This document shows, piece after piece, positions 16,386 to 26,160 of a stretch of 64,000 nucleotides of DNA (position 1 is the first letter of the stretch; the number at the start of each line of letters is the position of its first letter). This DNA comes from Flavivirga spongiicola (GTDB taxonomy: Bacteria; Bacteroidota; Bacteroidia; Flavobacteriales; Flavobacteriaceae): NCBI RefSeq assembly GCF_030540825.1, contig NZ_JAUOEO010000001.1, positions 3,106,001-3,170,000 of the forward strand, written 5' to 3'. The notes below the pieces were generated by a model, which worked only from the letters and a program-made list of their open reading frames with translations, did no database searches and was not told the DNA's origin. The translations under genes were made by a program, and so were the position numbers.

Positions 16386-17840
16386 TTACTTTAATGTTCT
16401 AAGAAATTCTGCCATTTTATTTTGTTGTTCATCTTTCATTAAATCAATCTCTTCTTTACTTTTTCCTTCACTTGATTTAATATAAGCATCAAATATATGA
16501 CTTAAGTATATTGGAGACGTATTGCCAGTAAAACTTATTGGATTATGACAAGAAAAACAATTTGCGAGATTTTTTACATTAATATCCGAAATGTTGTTTT
16601 GAAAGGTTTGTGTAAATGTTTCCATAGTAACATTTGCACAATTCAAAGATCCTCGGGCACTTGATCCTGGTGTTGCTGCACCTATAGACCCTCCCAAACT
16701 TACAATTTTTTGGGCTTGTTGACTTGGTGTTAAACCGTCTGTATCTATCCATATAGAACCGTTGTAAAAATAGTTTTTCCAAACATCTTTAAGATTTTTT
16801 GTGACACTTGCATTTATTTCTTTTATATGATTAAAGTTTTCAGGTTCTTTTTGGCTTGTATCCATATAGCCTGATGCGGTTACTGGTACTCCGTATTGAA
16901 ATAAGTCGTAAGCTTTACTTGCTAATACGGGCTTATCATCTTTGATAAATGTAATACCATCTAAACCTGTTGTACTGCCCTTTGCAAATAATAATTTATC
17001 GCTAGTTGAACTCGCGGAGTTCGCCTTCCAATCATAATTTGGCGCCATATCATTATGTTCGAAAGTAGCCCAGATAAATTCTGGATGGTTTTCTACAACG
17101 CCTACAACATGCATTCCTAATAAAGCAACCTTGGTATTTGTGTATGTTTTACCATCTTTATTAATTATGGCTGCTGTCGTTATATAATAATTATTTAATT
17201 TATCGTTTGGTACAGCTGTGGCATCTATCCAAGAAACTTTTAATTCTAAAGACCCTACAGGGAAAGTCTGTAAATTGTTTGCTGGTAATTTTCCTGATGC
17301 TAAAGCTACTTTAAAAATCTCGGCCGACTTTTGCATAATTAAGCTTGTGTGTATTGAATAGTGTACTGTAAAAGCTTTGCCGGTTGCACTATTATATGCT
17401 GGATTTGCTTTTAGTACGCCATGTTTTGAGCCTGCCTGTATAGTGTCTGTTAATACAACATTAGCTCCTTCTTGCTGTATAACAGGTTTCATAGCATCTG
17501 TAACTTGAATAATTTCTTTTTGATTGAGGAATAAAGGTAAGCCTCCTTCGGGTTTTGTTACCCATAGAAACTTTTGCCATGACCATTGATGAAAAATACA
17601 GTTTGTTGTTGAAGTGACGTCAAATGGGCTGCCTTTCCCTTCTGCTGGAGGAGGTGTTTGACTGTGAGGAAACCAACTTGCTTCAGATAAACACAAGGCA
17701 TCTCCCTTTTTTTCATTGTACGTTGTTACGGTTTCATTTTTAACATCCTCTACTTTTTTTTCTTTTTTACAAGACAAAAAGCATATAGTTAAGATAGTAG
17801 CTAATAATGTAGAATTTAGAGCAATAATTGATTTTTTCAT
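16386..17840 (-). CDS. cytochrome c-like (CxxCH) lipoprotein
   Basis: A 484-residue predicted lipoprotein with lipobox CFLSC (Cys24) and one heme c motif, CFSCH, at residues 428-432 near the C-terminus. The body (HQWSWQKFLWVT, GMHVVGVVENHPEFIWATFEHNDMAPN) has several conserved Trp/His and matches a type annotated only as cytochrome-family protein in Bacteroidota. An electron-transfer or redox role on the cell envelope is likely, but the partner is unknown. It is on the opposite strand to its neighbours and lies wholly inside the 1.8-kb segment bounded by the 35-bp direct repeats, which suggests it arrived or was duplicated as a unit. Confidence 0.72.
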   Translation of the reverse strand: MKKSIIALNSTLLATILTICFLSCKKEKKVEDVKNETVTTYNEKKGDALCLSEASWFPHSQTPPPAEGKGSPFDVTSTTNCIFHQWSWQKFLWVTKPEGGLPLFLNQKEIIQVTDAMKPVIQQEGANVVLTDTIQAGSKHGVLKANPAYNSATGKAFTVHYSIHTSLIMQKSAEIFKVALASGKLPANNLQTFPVGSLELKVSWIDATAVPNDKLNNYYITTAAIINKDGKTYTNTKVALLGMHVVGVVENHPEFIWATFEHNDMAPNYDWKANSASSTSDKLLFAKGSTTGLDGITFIKDDKPVLASKAYDLFQYGVPVTASGYMDTSQKEPENFNHIKEINASVTKNLKDVWKNYFYNGSIWIDTDGLTPSQQAQKIVSLGGSIGAATPGSSARGSLNCANVTMETFTQTFQNNISDINVKNLANCFSCHNPISFTGNTSPIYLSHIFDAYIKSSEGKSKEEIDLMKDEQQNKMAEFLRTLK

Positions 17841-17998
17841 TTTAAAGAAGGTTTGTTTTTTAATTAATATTAGTAGTTTAGTTTTAGGGATCTAATGTTC
17901 ATTTAAATAAGTATTGATCTAAGCAAACATTTAAATGTAAGTTATTTTTTACTTAAAAGTAGTTTTTTTCTTTTGTTTTTTGTTGAAAACCAGATACA

Positions 17999-18045
17999 AA
18001 GACGTTTTTTGCTTGTATGAAATTAAAGCAACATTCGCTTTGACA
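17999..18045 (+). pseudogene. decayed 3' end of an HExxH-protein gene copy
   Basis: Read in the frame of the 35-bp repeat that follows, this stretch gives KLKQHSL-stop-QFLKYLRANDI, matching YYLKHRSFWRFLKYLRANDI at the end of the HExxH protein, with TGA in place of a Trp codon. It appears to be the remnant of a second copy of the 3' end of that gene, directly ahead of the ACC deaminase-like gene. Confidence 0.55.
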
Positions 18046-18080
18046 ATTTTTAAAGTATCTTCGTGCCAATGATATTTAAG
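18046..18080 (+). repeat. 35-bp direct repeat, right copy
   Basis: Perfect copy of 16236-16270. Here the shared bases include the start codon and first codons (ATG ATA TTT AAG, from 18069) of the ACC deaminase-like gene. In the ancestral order the stop of the HExxH gene (ATT TAA) would have overlapped that start, as in a tightly packed operon. Confidence 0.9.
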
Positions 18081-18980
18081 CTTGGACATAGCATAAATCA
18101 ACAAGTAAGTGTACCCGATAATAAGGGGGCTGAGCTGTTTATAAAAAGAGAGGACGAAATACACCCTTTTGTGTCTGGAAATAAGTATCGAAAGCTTAAA
18201 TACAATCTTCTTGAAGCTAAAAAAAAAGGATTTAAAACGCTCCTTACTTTTGGTGGGGCTTTTTCTAATCATATAGCTGCTGTAGCTTCAGCAGGAAATC
18301 TATTGGGTTTCAAAACGATTGGGGTTATTAGAGGGAATGAGCTTGAAGATAAAATCTCCGATAATGAAACTTTAAGTTTTGCAAAACAAAATGGGATGCA
18401 GTTTAAATTTGTTTCTAGAGCAGATTATAGGGATAAAACATCTAAAGCCTTTTTAGCTAAATTAAAAGAAGAGTTTAATGATTTTTACCTTATTCCAGAA
18501 GGCGGCACAAATATTCTGGCTATTAAAGGCTGCGAAGAAATATTAACAGAGGCAGATAATGTTTTTGATTATATATGCTGTGCTGTTGGAACTGGCGGAA
18601 CCATTTCTGGGCTTATAAATTGTTCAAAACCTAGTCAACAAGTTTTAGGTTTTCCAGCTCTAAAAGGTGATTTTTTACGACAAGATATTAGTAAATTTGT
18701 AGCCAAGACGAATTGGGATTTAATAACCGATTATCATTTTGGCGGGTATGCAAAAATAAATGAGGAGTTGGTGACGTTTATCAATCAGTTTAAGAAAACA
18801 AATGCAATTCCGTTAGATCCTGTGTATACAGGTAAAATGATGTTTGGGGTTTTTGATTTAATTAATAAAGATTATTTTAAAAAAGATTCAAAAATTTTAG
18901 CAATCCATACAGGAGGCTTGCAAGGTATTAAAGGGATGAATTCAGTGTTAAAAAATAAAAATTTATCAATAATTGAATAG
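18069..18980 (+). CDS. 1-aminocyclopropane-1-carboxylate deaminase / D-cysteine desulfhydrase family enzyme
   Basis: A fold-type II PLP enzyme of about 303 residues. The PLP lysine sits in FVSGNKYRKLKYNL, with SNH in FGGAFSNHIAA as the substrate motif and GTGGTISGL as the phosphate loop. Sequence alone does not separate ACC deaminase from D-cysteine desulfhydrase, and in this phylum the physiological substrate is usually unknown. A GTG at 18063 is also in frame, but ATG 18069 is the natural start and was probably overlapped originally by the upstream stop. The stop overlaps the TTG start of the next gene by 8 bases. Confidence 0.85.
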   Translation: MIFKLGHSINQQVSVPDNKGAELFIKREDEIHPFVSGNKYRKLKYNLLEAKKKGFKTLLTFGGAFSNHIAAVASAGNLLGFKTIGVIRGNELEDKISDNETLSFAKQNGMQFKFVSRADYRDKTSKAFLAKLKEEFNDFYLIPEGGTNILAIKGCEEILTEADNVFDYICCAVGTGGTISGLINCSKPSQQVLGFPALKGDFLRQDISKFVAKTNWDLITDYHFGGYAKINEELVTFINQFKKTNAIPLDPVYTGKMMFGVFDLINKDYFKKDSKILAIHTGGLQGIKGMNSVLKNKNLSIIE

Positions 18981-19776
18981 AAAAATAAATAGAATAGCGT
19001 TAGTATTATGTTTAGGGTGTTTTCTTTTTAGTTGCCGTTCTAAAAAGACAATCATTACAAAAAGACCAAATACGACTACGGTAGAAAATGGAGAAAGCAA
19101 TAAAGAAGAAGAAACAAAAAATGCTTCTGGGAGTTCAGCTAAAGTATATGCAAATCCTACAGAGAGGTATATTGATGTTTATAAAGAAATTGCACAACAG
19201 GAGATGCGTTTATACGGTATTCCTGCAAGTATCACTTTGGCCCAAGGTGTTTTGGAATCTGGTTCTGGTAAAGGACGTCTTTCCGTCAAAGCCAATAATC
19301 ATTTTGGTATTAAATGTCATGGTTGGACAGGAGGTAAAATTTATCACGATGATGACAAAGCTCAAGAATGTTTTAGGAAATATAAAGACGCAAAATATTC
19401 GTTTAGAGACCATTCTCTTTTCTTGAAAAAAAAGCGTTATGCAAAGCTATTCAAACTTAAAAAAGAAAATTACAAAGGCTGGGCTAAAGAGTTAAGAGCT
19501 GCAGGATATGCTACCGATAAAAAATATCCTCAAAAATTGATTAGTATCATTGAACGCTATGAATTATATAAGTTCGATAAAGAAGTATTGGGAAATTCGT
19601 ACGAAGAATTTAAGATACCAACAAGTGTTGAGCGTATGACATATACCGTTTCGAAAGGTGATACTTTATACTCTATTTCAAGAAAGTATAGTATGACGGT
19701 TAAAGAACTTCAAAAATTAAATAAATTAAACGATACTGCCTTAAATATTGGGCAAGTATTAGTTATAAAACCATAA
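18973..19776 (+). CDS. LysM-containing glucosaminidase lipoprotein
   Basis: A 267-residue lipoprotein. The start is TTG at 18973, overlapping the upstream stop. No ATG is available before the signal peptide (RIALVLCLGCFLFSC), so TTG is well supported. After a charged linker (35-60), residues about 65-200 form a FlgJ/GH73-type mannosyl-glycoprotein endo-beta-N-acetylglucosaminidase domain with PASITLAQGVLESGSGKGRLSVKANNHFGIKC, in which the Glu of LESG is the catalytic acid. A single LysM repeat closes the protein (YTVSKGDTLYSISRKYSMTVKELQKLN). It should cut or remodel peptidoglycan in the periplasm. Confidence 0.9.
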   Translation: MNRKINRIALVLCLGCFLFSCRSKKTIITKRPNTTTVENGESNKEEETKNASGSSAKVYANPTERYIDVYKEIAQQEMRLYGIPASITLAQGVLESGSGKGRLSVKANNHFGIKCHGWTGGKIYHDDDKAQECFRKYKDAKYSFRDHSLFLKKKRYAKLFKLKKENYKGWAKELRAAGYATDKKYPQKLISIIERYELYKFDKEVLGNSYEEFKIPTSVERMTYTVSKGDTLYSISRKYSMTVKELQKLNKLNDTALNIGQVLVIKP

Positions 19777-19794
19777 ATAACCAATTATAAATTT

Positions 19795-21081
19795 ATGAAC
19801 TATAAAAGAAGTAGCTTACTGTTTGTAGAAGCAGAAAAGGTTATTCCAGGTGGTGTAAATTCGCCAGTAAGAGCTTTTAAAGCAGTGGGAGGAACGCCTA
19901 TTTTTGTTAAAGAAGCAAAAGGAGCCTATTTGTACGATGAAGATGATAATCGATTAATAGATTATATTAACTCTTGGGGACCGATGATTCTAGGGCATGC
20001 TTATGATCCTGTTGTTAATGCTGTAGTAGATAAAGCGAAAAAGGGAACATCGTTTGGAATGCCAACAGAAATTGAAACTAAAATTGCAGAGTTAGCAGTT
20101 TCAATGGTGCCAAATATTGATAAAATACGATTTGTAAATTCAGGTACAGAAGCATGTATGAGTGCGGTACGTTTAGCACGTGGTTTTACAGGAAAAGATA
20201 AAATAATAAAATTTGCAGGTTGCTATCACGGACATAGTGATTCGTTTTTAATACAAGCGGGTAGTGGAGCTATTACTTTTGGAACGCCTAACAGTCCGGG
20301 AGTAACAGAAGGAACAGCTAAAGATACTTTGTTGGCTCGCTATAATGATATTGAAAATGTAACCCAGTTAATTGAAGCGAATAAAGGAGAAATAGCTTGT
20401 ATTATTATAGAGCCTGTTGCAGGAAATATGGGGTGCATTCCACCAAAAGGAGACTTCTTAAAAACCTTAAGAACGTTGTGTGATACTCATAGTATTTTGT
20501 TAATTTTTGATGAGGTTATGACAGGGTTTCGTTTAGCGAAGGGTGGCGCTCAAGAGCTGTTTGGTATTGATGCAGATATTGTTTGTTTCGGAAAAGTAAT
20601 TGGAGGTGGTTTGCCAGTGGGAGCATTTGCGGCCAGAAATGAGATTATGAATTATTTGGCGCCATTGGGGCCAGTGTATCAAGCTGGGACTTTAAGTGGT
20701 AATCCACTAGCTATGGCTGCTGGTTTAGCTATGCTAAATGAATTGAATAATGATGTTGAAATTTTTAATCGGTTAGCTGAAAAAACAGAGTATCTGCATA
20801 AAGGCATTGCTAAAGTTTTAAATGATAATAATATTGTTTATACCGTAAATAGAGTTGGTTCTATGATTTCAGTTCACTTTGATGACTCTGAAGTCATAGA
20901 TTTTGAAACTTCTGCAAAAGGAAATAACGATACGTTTAAGAAATTCTTTCATGGTATGCTAAATGAAGGTGTTTATATTGCACCAAGTGCTTTCGAAACA
21001 TGGTTTATTACTGATGCTTTAACTTATAAAGATTTAGATTTTACTATTGCTGCGGTAAATACGGTTGCAAAAACCTTATAA
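19795..21081 (+). CDS. hemL: glutamate-1-semialdehyde 2,1-aminomutase
   Basis: A 428-residue class III aminotransferase converting glutamate-1-semialdehyde to 5-aminolevulinate in tetrapyrrole synthesis. Lys267 in [15 protein letters not shown] binds [14 protein letters not shown] at the N-terminus and the [22 protein letters not shown] and DEVMTGFR blocks are family signatures. Full length. It follows the glucosaminidase gene by 18 bp and is closed by the hairpin at 21194-21225. Confidence 0.97.
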   Translation: MNYKRSSLLFVEAEKVIPGGVNSPVRAFKAVGGTPIFVKEAKGAYLYDEDDNRLIDYINSWGPMILGHAYDPVVNAVVDKAKKGTSFGMPTEIETKIAELAVSMVPNIDKIRFVNSGTEACMSAVRLARGFTGKDKIIKFAGCYHGHSDSFLIQAGSGAITFGTPNSPGVTEGTAKDTLLARYNDIENVTQLIEANKGEIACIIIEPVAGNMGCIPPKGDFLKTLRTLCDTHSILLIFDEVMTGFRLAKGGAQELFGIDADIVCFGKVIGGGLPVGAFAARNEIMNYLAPLGPVYQAGTLSGNPLAMAAGLAMLNELNNDVEIFNRLAEKTEYLHKGIAKVLNDNNIVYTVNRVGSMISVHFDDSEVIDFETSAKGNNDTFKKFFHGMLNEGVYIAPSAFETWFITDALTYKDLDFTIAAVNTVAKTL

Positions 21082-21549
21082 AAAGCCTCTTATTTTTAAT
21101 CTAAACAACCTATCTAAGGTAATAGACTCTAAAGTTACTGATTATTACAATTAAGCGATTTTAGGACTTTTTAATAAAAAACTTAAATTAAAGAGAGTAA
21201 TGAATTTACTTTTATTACTCTTTTTAAGTACTATAGTAATTTTATGTAAGCTTAACTTAGTCCTATAAGTCTGCTTCTTCACTTTAAAAACATTAAATTC
21301 TACATTAGAATATAACTCATAATAGCAAAAAACAAAAACTGCTTAAGTTTTAACGTTTCTATCTGATATGCATTATGTAGTTATTTATGCTATACACGTG
21401 CTTAATTGTATAAATAATTGATATTCAATCAATTTAATAGATATGTCCCTGAAAAAAGACGAAAATTCCTCCTATATCTCTTGTAGGAAAGTTTGAATTT
21501 TATAGAAACTATAACATGATTCATAACTAACCAAAAAAACATTTAGAAA
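21082..21549. other. 468-bp gap after hemL
   Basis: AT-rich, with no reading frame of note. It contains one hairpin with a T-run (21194-21225), described separately, and otherwise nothing I can assign. No clear TAnnTTTG box was found ahead of the next gene. Confidence 0.6.
21194..21225 (+). terminator. intrinsic terminator after hemL
   Basis: The 8-bp arms agagtaat and attactct enclose a 12-base loop and run into TTTT. The position, 110 bp after hemL on the same strand, fits the end of that transcript. Confidence 0.6.
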
Positions 21550-24500
21550 ATGAAATCTATTAAATTTAATCAAAAATTAACAACTTTAGTTTTACTATTA
21601 CTTACAGGTATAGGAATCTTTTCAATTCTTCATGAAGAATTCGCTATAAAAAGTAATGAATCTTTAGAAGAGAATCTTCCAGTTTGGATTGATATGATGG
21701 AAGAACCTGGAGTAAATCTGTCTGAGGCCAAAAAAACTTTTGATGATTATTGGCAATACAACAAACATTTTAAAGGGGATAGATCTAAACAGTTTGAGCG
21801 TTGGTATGCAAAAAATCTAAAACGATTAGATGAATTTGGAAACGTTATTTCTGCTACCCAAGTTAATAAAGAATTCCAAAAAATGAGATCGATGGCTTTG
21901 GTTTCCCAACAAGGTAATTGGACAAATTACGGGCCCATAAATGTAGGCAAGAAAACTAATGGAGACCCTAGAAACGGAGGAAGAGTAAAGGACATTGCTT
22001 TTCACCCAACTGATGCAAATACTTATTTAGTTTCTTGTTTTAAAAGCGGACTTTTTAAAACAACCGACGCAGGTTTAAGTTGGGCGCCACTTACAGACCA
22101 TTTGCCAGAAGAGGTTTATATATCTAAATTTCATGCTTCAAGCCCTAATACTATATTCATAGGAACAAATTCTGGCATATTAAAATCAACTGATGGTGGA
22201 ACTTCTTGGAATACTACCGGTCTTTCTACTAATAAAACGAATGCACTATTAATCAAAACCGATAATCAAAACATTATTGTTGCAGGAAATGAAAGTGGTA
22301 TTTATCGTTCTACTAATGGAGGAGCCACATTTACTTTAGTTAAAACTGCGAGTAAGGTAGAAGAACTTAGAATTCATCCAACTAATGCAAATATCATGTA
22401 TGCTAGTACAAATGGATCTACATCTCAATTTTTTCGATCTACAGATGGGGGTGTAACATGGACTGAAAATACAACAGCTTTTGGACAAGGAGCATTTATG
22501 AAAATAGCTGTAACTCCTAACCAACCAAACTATGTGTATGTTATTAATTCAAGAGACCATTTAGGACAAGATTCTTTCGAAGGTGTTTATCGTTCTACAG
22601 ATTCTGGAGTTACATTTACAAAACGCTCAGGAGGCACACCTTGCATTACTGGTTATAAAATAGATGGAACAATATCTAGAGGGCAACCAAACTACAACCT
22701 TTTTATCGTAGCAGATCCTACTAATGCGAATATTTTATACGCTGGCGGCGTAAAATCATGGAAATCAACAAATGGAGGAACAACTTGGGCACAATCCTTT
22801 GATAATGTTACCGATCTGGGTTTTGGTTTACATTTAGATCAATTAACCTGGGCATATTCCCCTATAAATGATAAATTATTTGCCCTTAATGATGGTGGAA
22901 TTTGGTTTTTGAATGGTAGTAATAAATTTCAAGGTATTACAGATGGTTTACCTATAGCTGAGGTCTGGGAATGTACGCAAAGTCAAACAACTAAAAGCAA
23001 TGTGGCTGGAGGTACATTTCATGCAGGAATTAAGTTAAACCTTAATGGGACATGGTATTCTAATTGGGGTGGAGATGAATCTACAGTGCTGTTTGATTAT
23101 TCAGATGACACTTATGCTTACCATTTTAAATATGATAAAATTCACAGATCAATTGATGGAGGACTTACCTTTCAGCGTATAAATTCAACTTCAGCAGATA
23201 GAGGGGAGTATACAGGAACCGGGGTATTAGATAAAAGTAGTGTAAACACCCTTTTTGTAGGTTTATTTGAAGTAGAAAGAAGCCAAAACGTAAGAACTGC
23301 TAATAGACTGGATGTAACCTGGACAAAAATATCTTCATTTGGAGGTAATACCAAAATTCAAAAAATAGAACAATGTGATGCGAACCATAATATTATGTAT
23401 GTTTCTAGAGCAGGTAGTTTCTATAGATCTGATAATGTAAGGGCTACATCACCTAGTTTTACTAATATTTCCACAAGCTTACCAGGATCTGGAACTGTTA
23501 CAGACATTGCTACGCATCCTACTAATGATAATCTGGTTTACATTCTACAAGGAAGTAAAGTTTATAAATCATCAAATAAAGGAAGCTCATGGACAGACAT
23601 TTCAAATGGGCTACCATCAGTTGCTTTATTGGAAATGGTATATGATAAATCTAGCAATGAAGGCATTTATATAGGCACTGATATTGGCGTGTATTATAAA
23701 GATGTCACTTTAACAAATTGGATAGATTACGGGAATGGTTTACCAGTGATACGTGTATCGGGAATGGATATCTATTATGGTGCTACGCGTAGTCAAAGTG
23801 TATTAACAATAGCAACAGACGGTAGAGGATTTTGGAGATCTGACCTATATAGTGTAGCATCTCAATCGCTAGAGGCAGAATATCCATTGGATACTAATGT
23901 ACAAGATACTTCTGGTAATGGATACAACGGAACTAATGGAGGTGTTTCTTTTATTAATGATAGTGAAAGAGGGCAGGTAGCTAACTTTGATGGTACAGAC
24001 GAAGTTATAGTCAACGGATATAGTGGTATACAACAAGGAAGTGACAGAACAATCACGGCATGGGTTAAAACAACCACAACCAATGATGCTATAGTATCTT
24101 GGGGAACAACAGCAACTTCAACAAAATGGATTTTCCTTGTAGACGGATCAGGTAGAATTCGTACTGAGGTAGCAGGTGGATTTATTGTAGGATCAACAGC
24201 TATTAATGACGGACAATGGCATCATGTAGCATTTGTTTTGGCTGATGATGGTACACCTACGATTAATGAAGGTGTTATCTATATAGATGGACAATCAGAT
24301 ACCATATCCTCCTCAAACACTACTGATGTAAATACAGGAAATGGAACAGTGAAAATAGGTACAGATCATGCTTCCCGACGTTTCTTAGGGCAAATGGATG
24401 AATTACATATTATTGATGAAGCCTGGTCAGCTAACGACATTCTTGTTGGTTACAACTCGTCCTTGCCACCAACCGCTAATTTCACTGCAAATCAAACAAC

Positions 24501-25620
24501 AATCATTGAGGGAAATAGTGTAAGCTTCACAGATACTTCTACAGGAAATGTTACTAGCTGGTCTTGGAGCTTTACAGGAGGCACGCCTTCAACCAGTACT
24601 TCACAAAATCCGACAATAACATATAATGCAGTAGGAACATATCAAGTACAGTTAACAGCAACCAATAATAATGGTAGTAATACAGAAACAAAATCAGCTT
24701 ATATTACGGTGAACGACATGACGTTAGAAGCCGAATATCCATTAGATAATAACGTACAAGATACTTCAGGCAATGGATATAACGGAACCAATAGTGGCGT
24801 TGCTTTTATTAATGATAGTGAAAGAGGGCAAGTAGCAGATTTTGATGGTACAGATGAAGTCGTTGTAAATGGATACAATGGGATAGAAGGAGGAGATGAC
24901 AGAACAATTATCGCATGGATTAAAACAACCACAACCAATGATGCTATAGCCTCTTGGGGAACAACAGCAACCTCTGCAAAATGGATATTTCTCGTAGATG
25001 GATCCGGTAGAATACGTGCCGAAGTAGCTGGAGGCTCTATTGTAGGTACTACTACAATTAATGACGGCCAATGGCATCATGTAGCTTGTACATTTTCTAA
25101 TGATGGAACACCAAATATCAATGAGCTTAAAATATATATAGATGGCCAATTAGATACCATATCATCTTCAAGTTCTAGAACCATAAATACAGGAAATGGA
25201 ACAGTGAAAATAGGAACAGATCATGCTTCTCGAAGATTTTTAGGACAGATAGATGATTTGCATATTATAGATGAAGCTTGGTCTGCTAGTCAAATTTTAT
25301 CAGACTATAATGGGAGTACTTCAAAGAGTTCTAAAAAGAAAGAAAATACGAGGCTTGCCTTCGAGGGTGAAAATCATAGTATACCAGATCATGTTGCGTT
25401 TCCAATTCCTTTTTCGGATAGACTAACAATTAAAATGCTAAGTACAGATGTTTCAAAAATCACGATTTATAATGTACACGGATCATTAGTTAAAATAGTG
25501 TACCCTAAGAGTAAAACTGAAAAAACAATAATTGAAACTAAGAACATGATGCCTGGTTTATATTTTGTTAAAATAGACTCGAATGTAGGTTGTTCAACCT
25601 TAAAGGTTATTAAAGAATAG
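21550..25620 (+). CDS. large secreted BNR/LamG/PKD protein with type IX sorting domain
   Basis: A 1356-residue predicted surface or secreted protein. An N-terminal hydrophobic segment (LTTLVLLLLTGIGIFSIL) could be the export signal. Residues about 130-770 hold BNR/Asp-box repeats (STDGGTSWNT, STDGGVTWTEN, STNGGTTWAQ, SSNKGSSWTD) of a sialidase-like or VPS10-like beta-propeller. A LamG/concanavalin-like domain spans 774-970, a PKD domain 973-1056 (SFTDTSTGNVTSWSWSF), a second LamG domain 1058-1256, and a Por-type C-terminal sorting domain about 1275-1356. It is likely exported by the type IX system. No catalytic residues prove enzyme activity, and binding or adhesion is equally possible. The two LamG copies are very similar, suggesting recent internal duplication. 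Confidence 0.85.
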   Translation: MKSIKFNQKLTTLVLLLLTGIGIFSILHEEFAIKSNESLEENLPVWIDMMEEPGVNLSEAKKTFDDYWQYNKHFKGDRSKQFERWYAKNLKRLDEFGNVISATQVNKEFQKMRSMALVSQQGNWTNYGPINVGKKTNGDPRNGGRVKDIAFHPTDANTYLVSCFKSGLFKTTDAGLSWAPLTDHLPEEVYISKFHASSPNTIFIGTNSGILKSTDGGTSWNTTGLSTNKTNALLIKTDNQNIIVAGNESGIYRSTNGGATFTLVKTASKVEELRIHPTNANIMYASTNGSTSQFFRSTDGGVTWTENTTAFGQGAFMKIAVTPNQPNYVYVINSRDHLGQDSFEGVYRSTDSGVTFTKRSGGTPCITGYKIDGTISRGQPNYNLFIVADPTNANILYAGGVKSWKSTNGGTTWAQSFDNVTDLGFGLHLDQLTWAYSPINDKLFALNDGGIWFLNGSNKFQGITDGLPIAEVWECTQSQTTKSNVAGGTFHAGIKLNLNGTWYSNWGGDESTVLFDYSDDTYAYHFKYDKIHRSIDGGLTFQRINSTSADRGEYTGTGVLDKSSVNTLFVGLFEVERSQNVRTANRLDVTWTKISSFGGNTKIQKIEQCDANHNIMYVSRAGSFYRSDNVRATSPSFTNISTSLPGSGTVTDIATHPTNDNLVYILQGSKVYKSSNKGSSWTDISNGLPSVALLEMVYDKSSNEGIYIGTDIGVYYKDVTLTNWIDYGNGLPVIRVSGMDIYYGATRSQSVLTIATDGRGFWRSDLYSVASQSLEAEYPLDTNVQDTSGNGYNGTNGGVSFINDSERGQVANFDGTDEVIVNGYSGIQQGSDRTITAWVKTTTTNDAIVSWGTTATSTKWIFLVDGSGRIRTEVAGGFIVGSTAINDGQWHHVAFVLADDGTPTINEGVIYIDGQSDTISSSNTTDVNTGNGTVKIGTDHASRRFLGQMDELHIIDEAWSANDILVGYNSSLPPTANFTANQTTIIEGNSVSFTDTSTGNVTSWSWSFTGGTPSTSTSQNPTITYNAVGTYQVQLTATNNNGSNTETKSAYITVNDMTLEAEYPLDNNVQDTSGNGYNGTNSGVAFINDSERGQVADFDGTDEVVVNGYNGIEGGDDRTIIAWIKTTTTNDAIASWGTTATSAKWIFLVDGSGRIRAEVAGGSIVGTTTINDGQWHHVACTFSNDGTPNINELKIYIDGQLDTISSSSSRTINTGNGTVKIGTDHASRRFLGQIDDLHIIDEAWSASQILSDYNGSTSKSSKKKENTRLAFEGENHSIPDHVAFPIPFSDRLTIKMLSTDVSKITIYNVHGSLVKIVYPKSKTEKTIIETKNMMPGLYFVKIDSNVGCSTLKVIKE

Positions 25621-25643
25621 TTTATCAATTTATTGGTATTTAA

Positions 25644-25676
25644 AAAAGAGCATTTCAAATTTTGAAATGCTCTTTT
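25644..25676. terminator. bidirectional intrinsic terminator
   Basis: A near-perfect 33-base palindrome (aaaagagcatttcaaa/tttgaaatgctctttt) sits between convergent genes. An A-run lies on one side and a T-run on the other, so it can end both the T9SS gene and the minus-strand gene. Confidence 0.85.
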
Positions 25677-25710
25677 AATTAACAAACTAAAACCAACCAA
25701 TAAACTAAAT

Positions 25711-26160
25711 CTATTTTTTTCTTTTCATGCCTTTATATTTGTCTTTTCTTTTGGCAGCCATTCTTAATTGTGCTTTTTCCCATTTAACATATTGTTCTTT
25801 ATTTAATATGTTTTTCATTTTGGCTTTCATAGCAATTTTATGGTCTAATCGGGCATTTTCCATTTTAAGGCGCTCCTCTTTAGTCGGTCTTTGAGCAGTT
25901 CCATTCGTTCTTCTGGCCTTACGCTGTGCCATCATTGTTTTACGTAAAGTAGCATTTTCCAGATTTATTTTTTGAACCTCCTTTTGTTGTGATTCATTTA
26001 AATCTAAAAACAAAGTCATTTTTTTTGTTTTTAAAGTGGCCATTTCTTCAGCAGAAAGGTTATTCATTTTTTGAGCACGTTCAGATCGATCTCTTCTTTC
26101 CGTTTGCGCTATAGCTTGAATAGATATTAATGCTATAGCAATGACTATTAATTTTTTCAT
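25711..26160 (-). CDS. periplasmic basic helical protein, Spy/CpxP-like
   Basis: A 149-residue protein with a signal peptide (MKKLIVIAIALISIQAIAQ). The rest is strongly helical and rich in Lys, Arg, Met and Gln, including LFLDLNESQQKEVQKINLE, the kind of helix seen in Spy/CpxP-like (LTXXQ-type) proteins of Bacteroidota. The C-terminus KRKDKYKGMKRKK is very basic. Members of the fold act as ATP-independent chaperones or metal sensors in Proteobacteria, but that role is not established here. Confidence 0.65.
   Translation of the reverse strand: MKKLIVIAIALISIQAIAQTERRDRSERAQKMNNLSAEEMATLKTKKMTLFLDLNESQQKEVQKINLENATLRKTMMAQRKARRTNGTAQRPTKEERLKMENARLDHKIAMKAKMKNILNKEQYVKWEKAQLRMAAKRKDKYKGMKRKK

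Noticed and set aside
23869..25320. insertion sequence suspected from long DNA repeat
   Set aside because: The repeat is two in-frame LamG domains with a PKD domain between. No terminal repeats or transposase.
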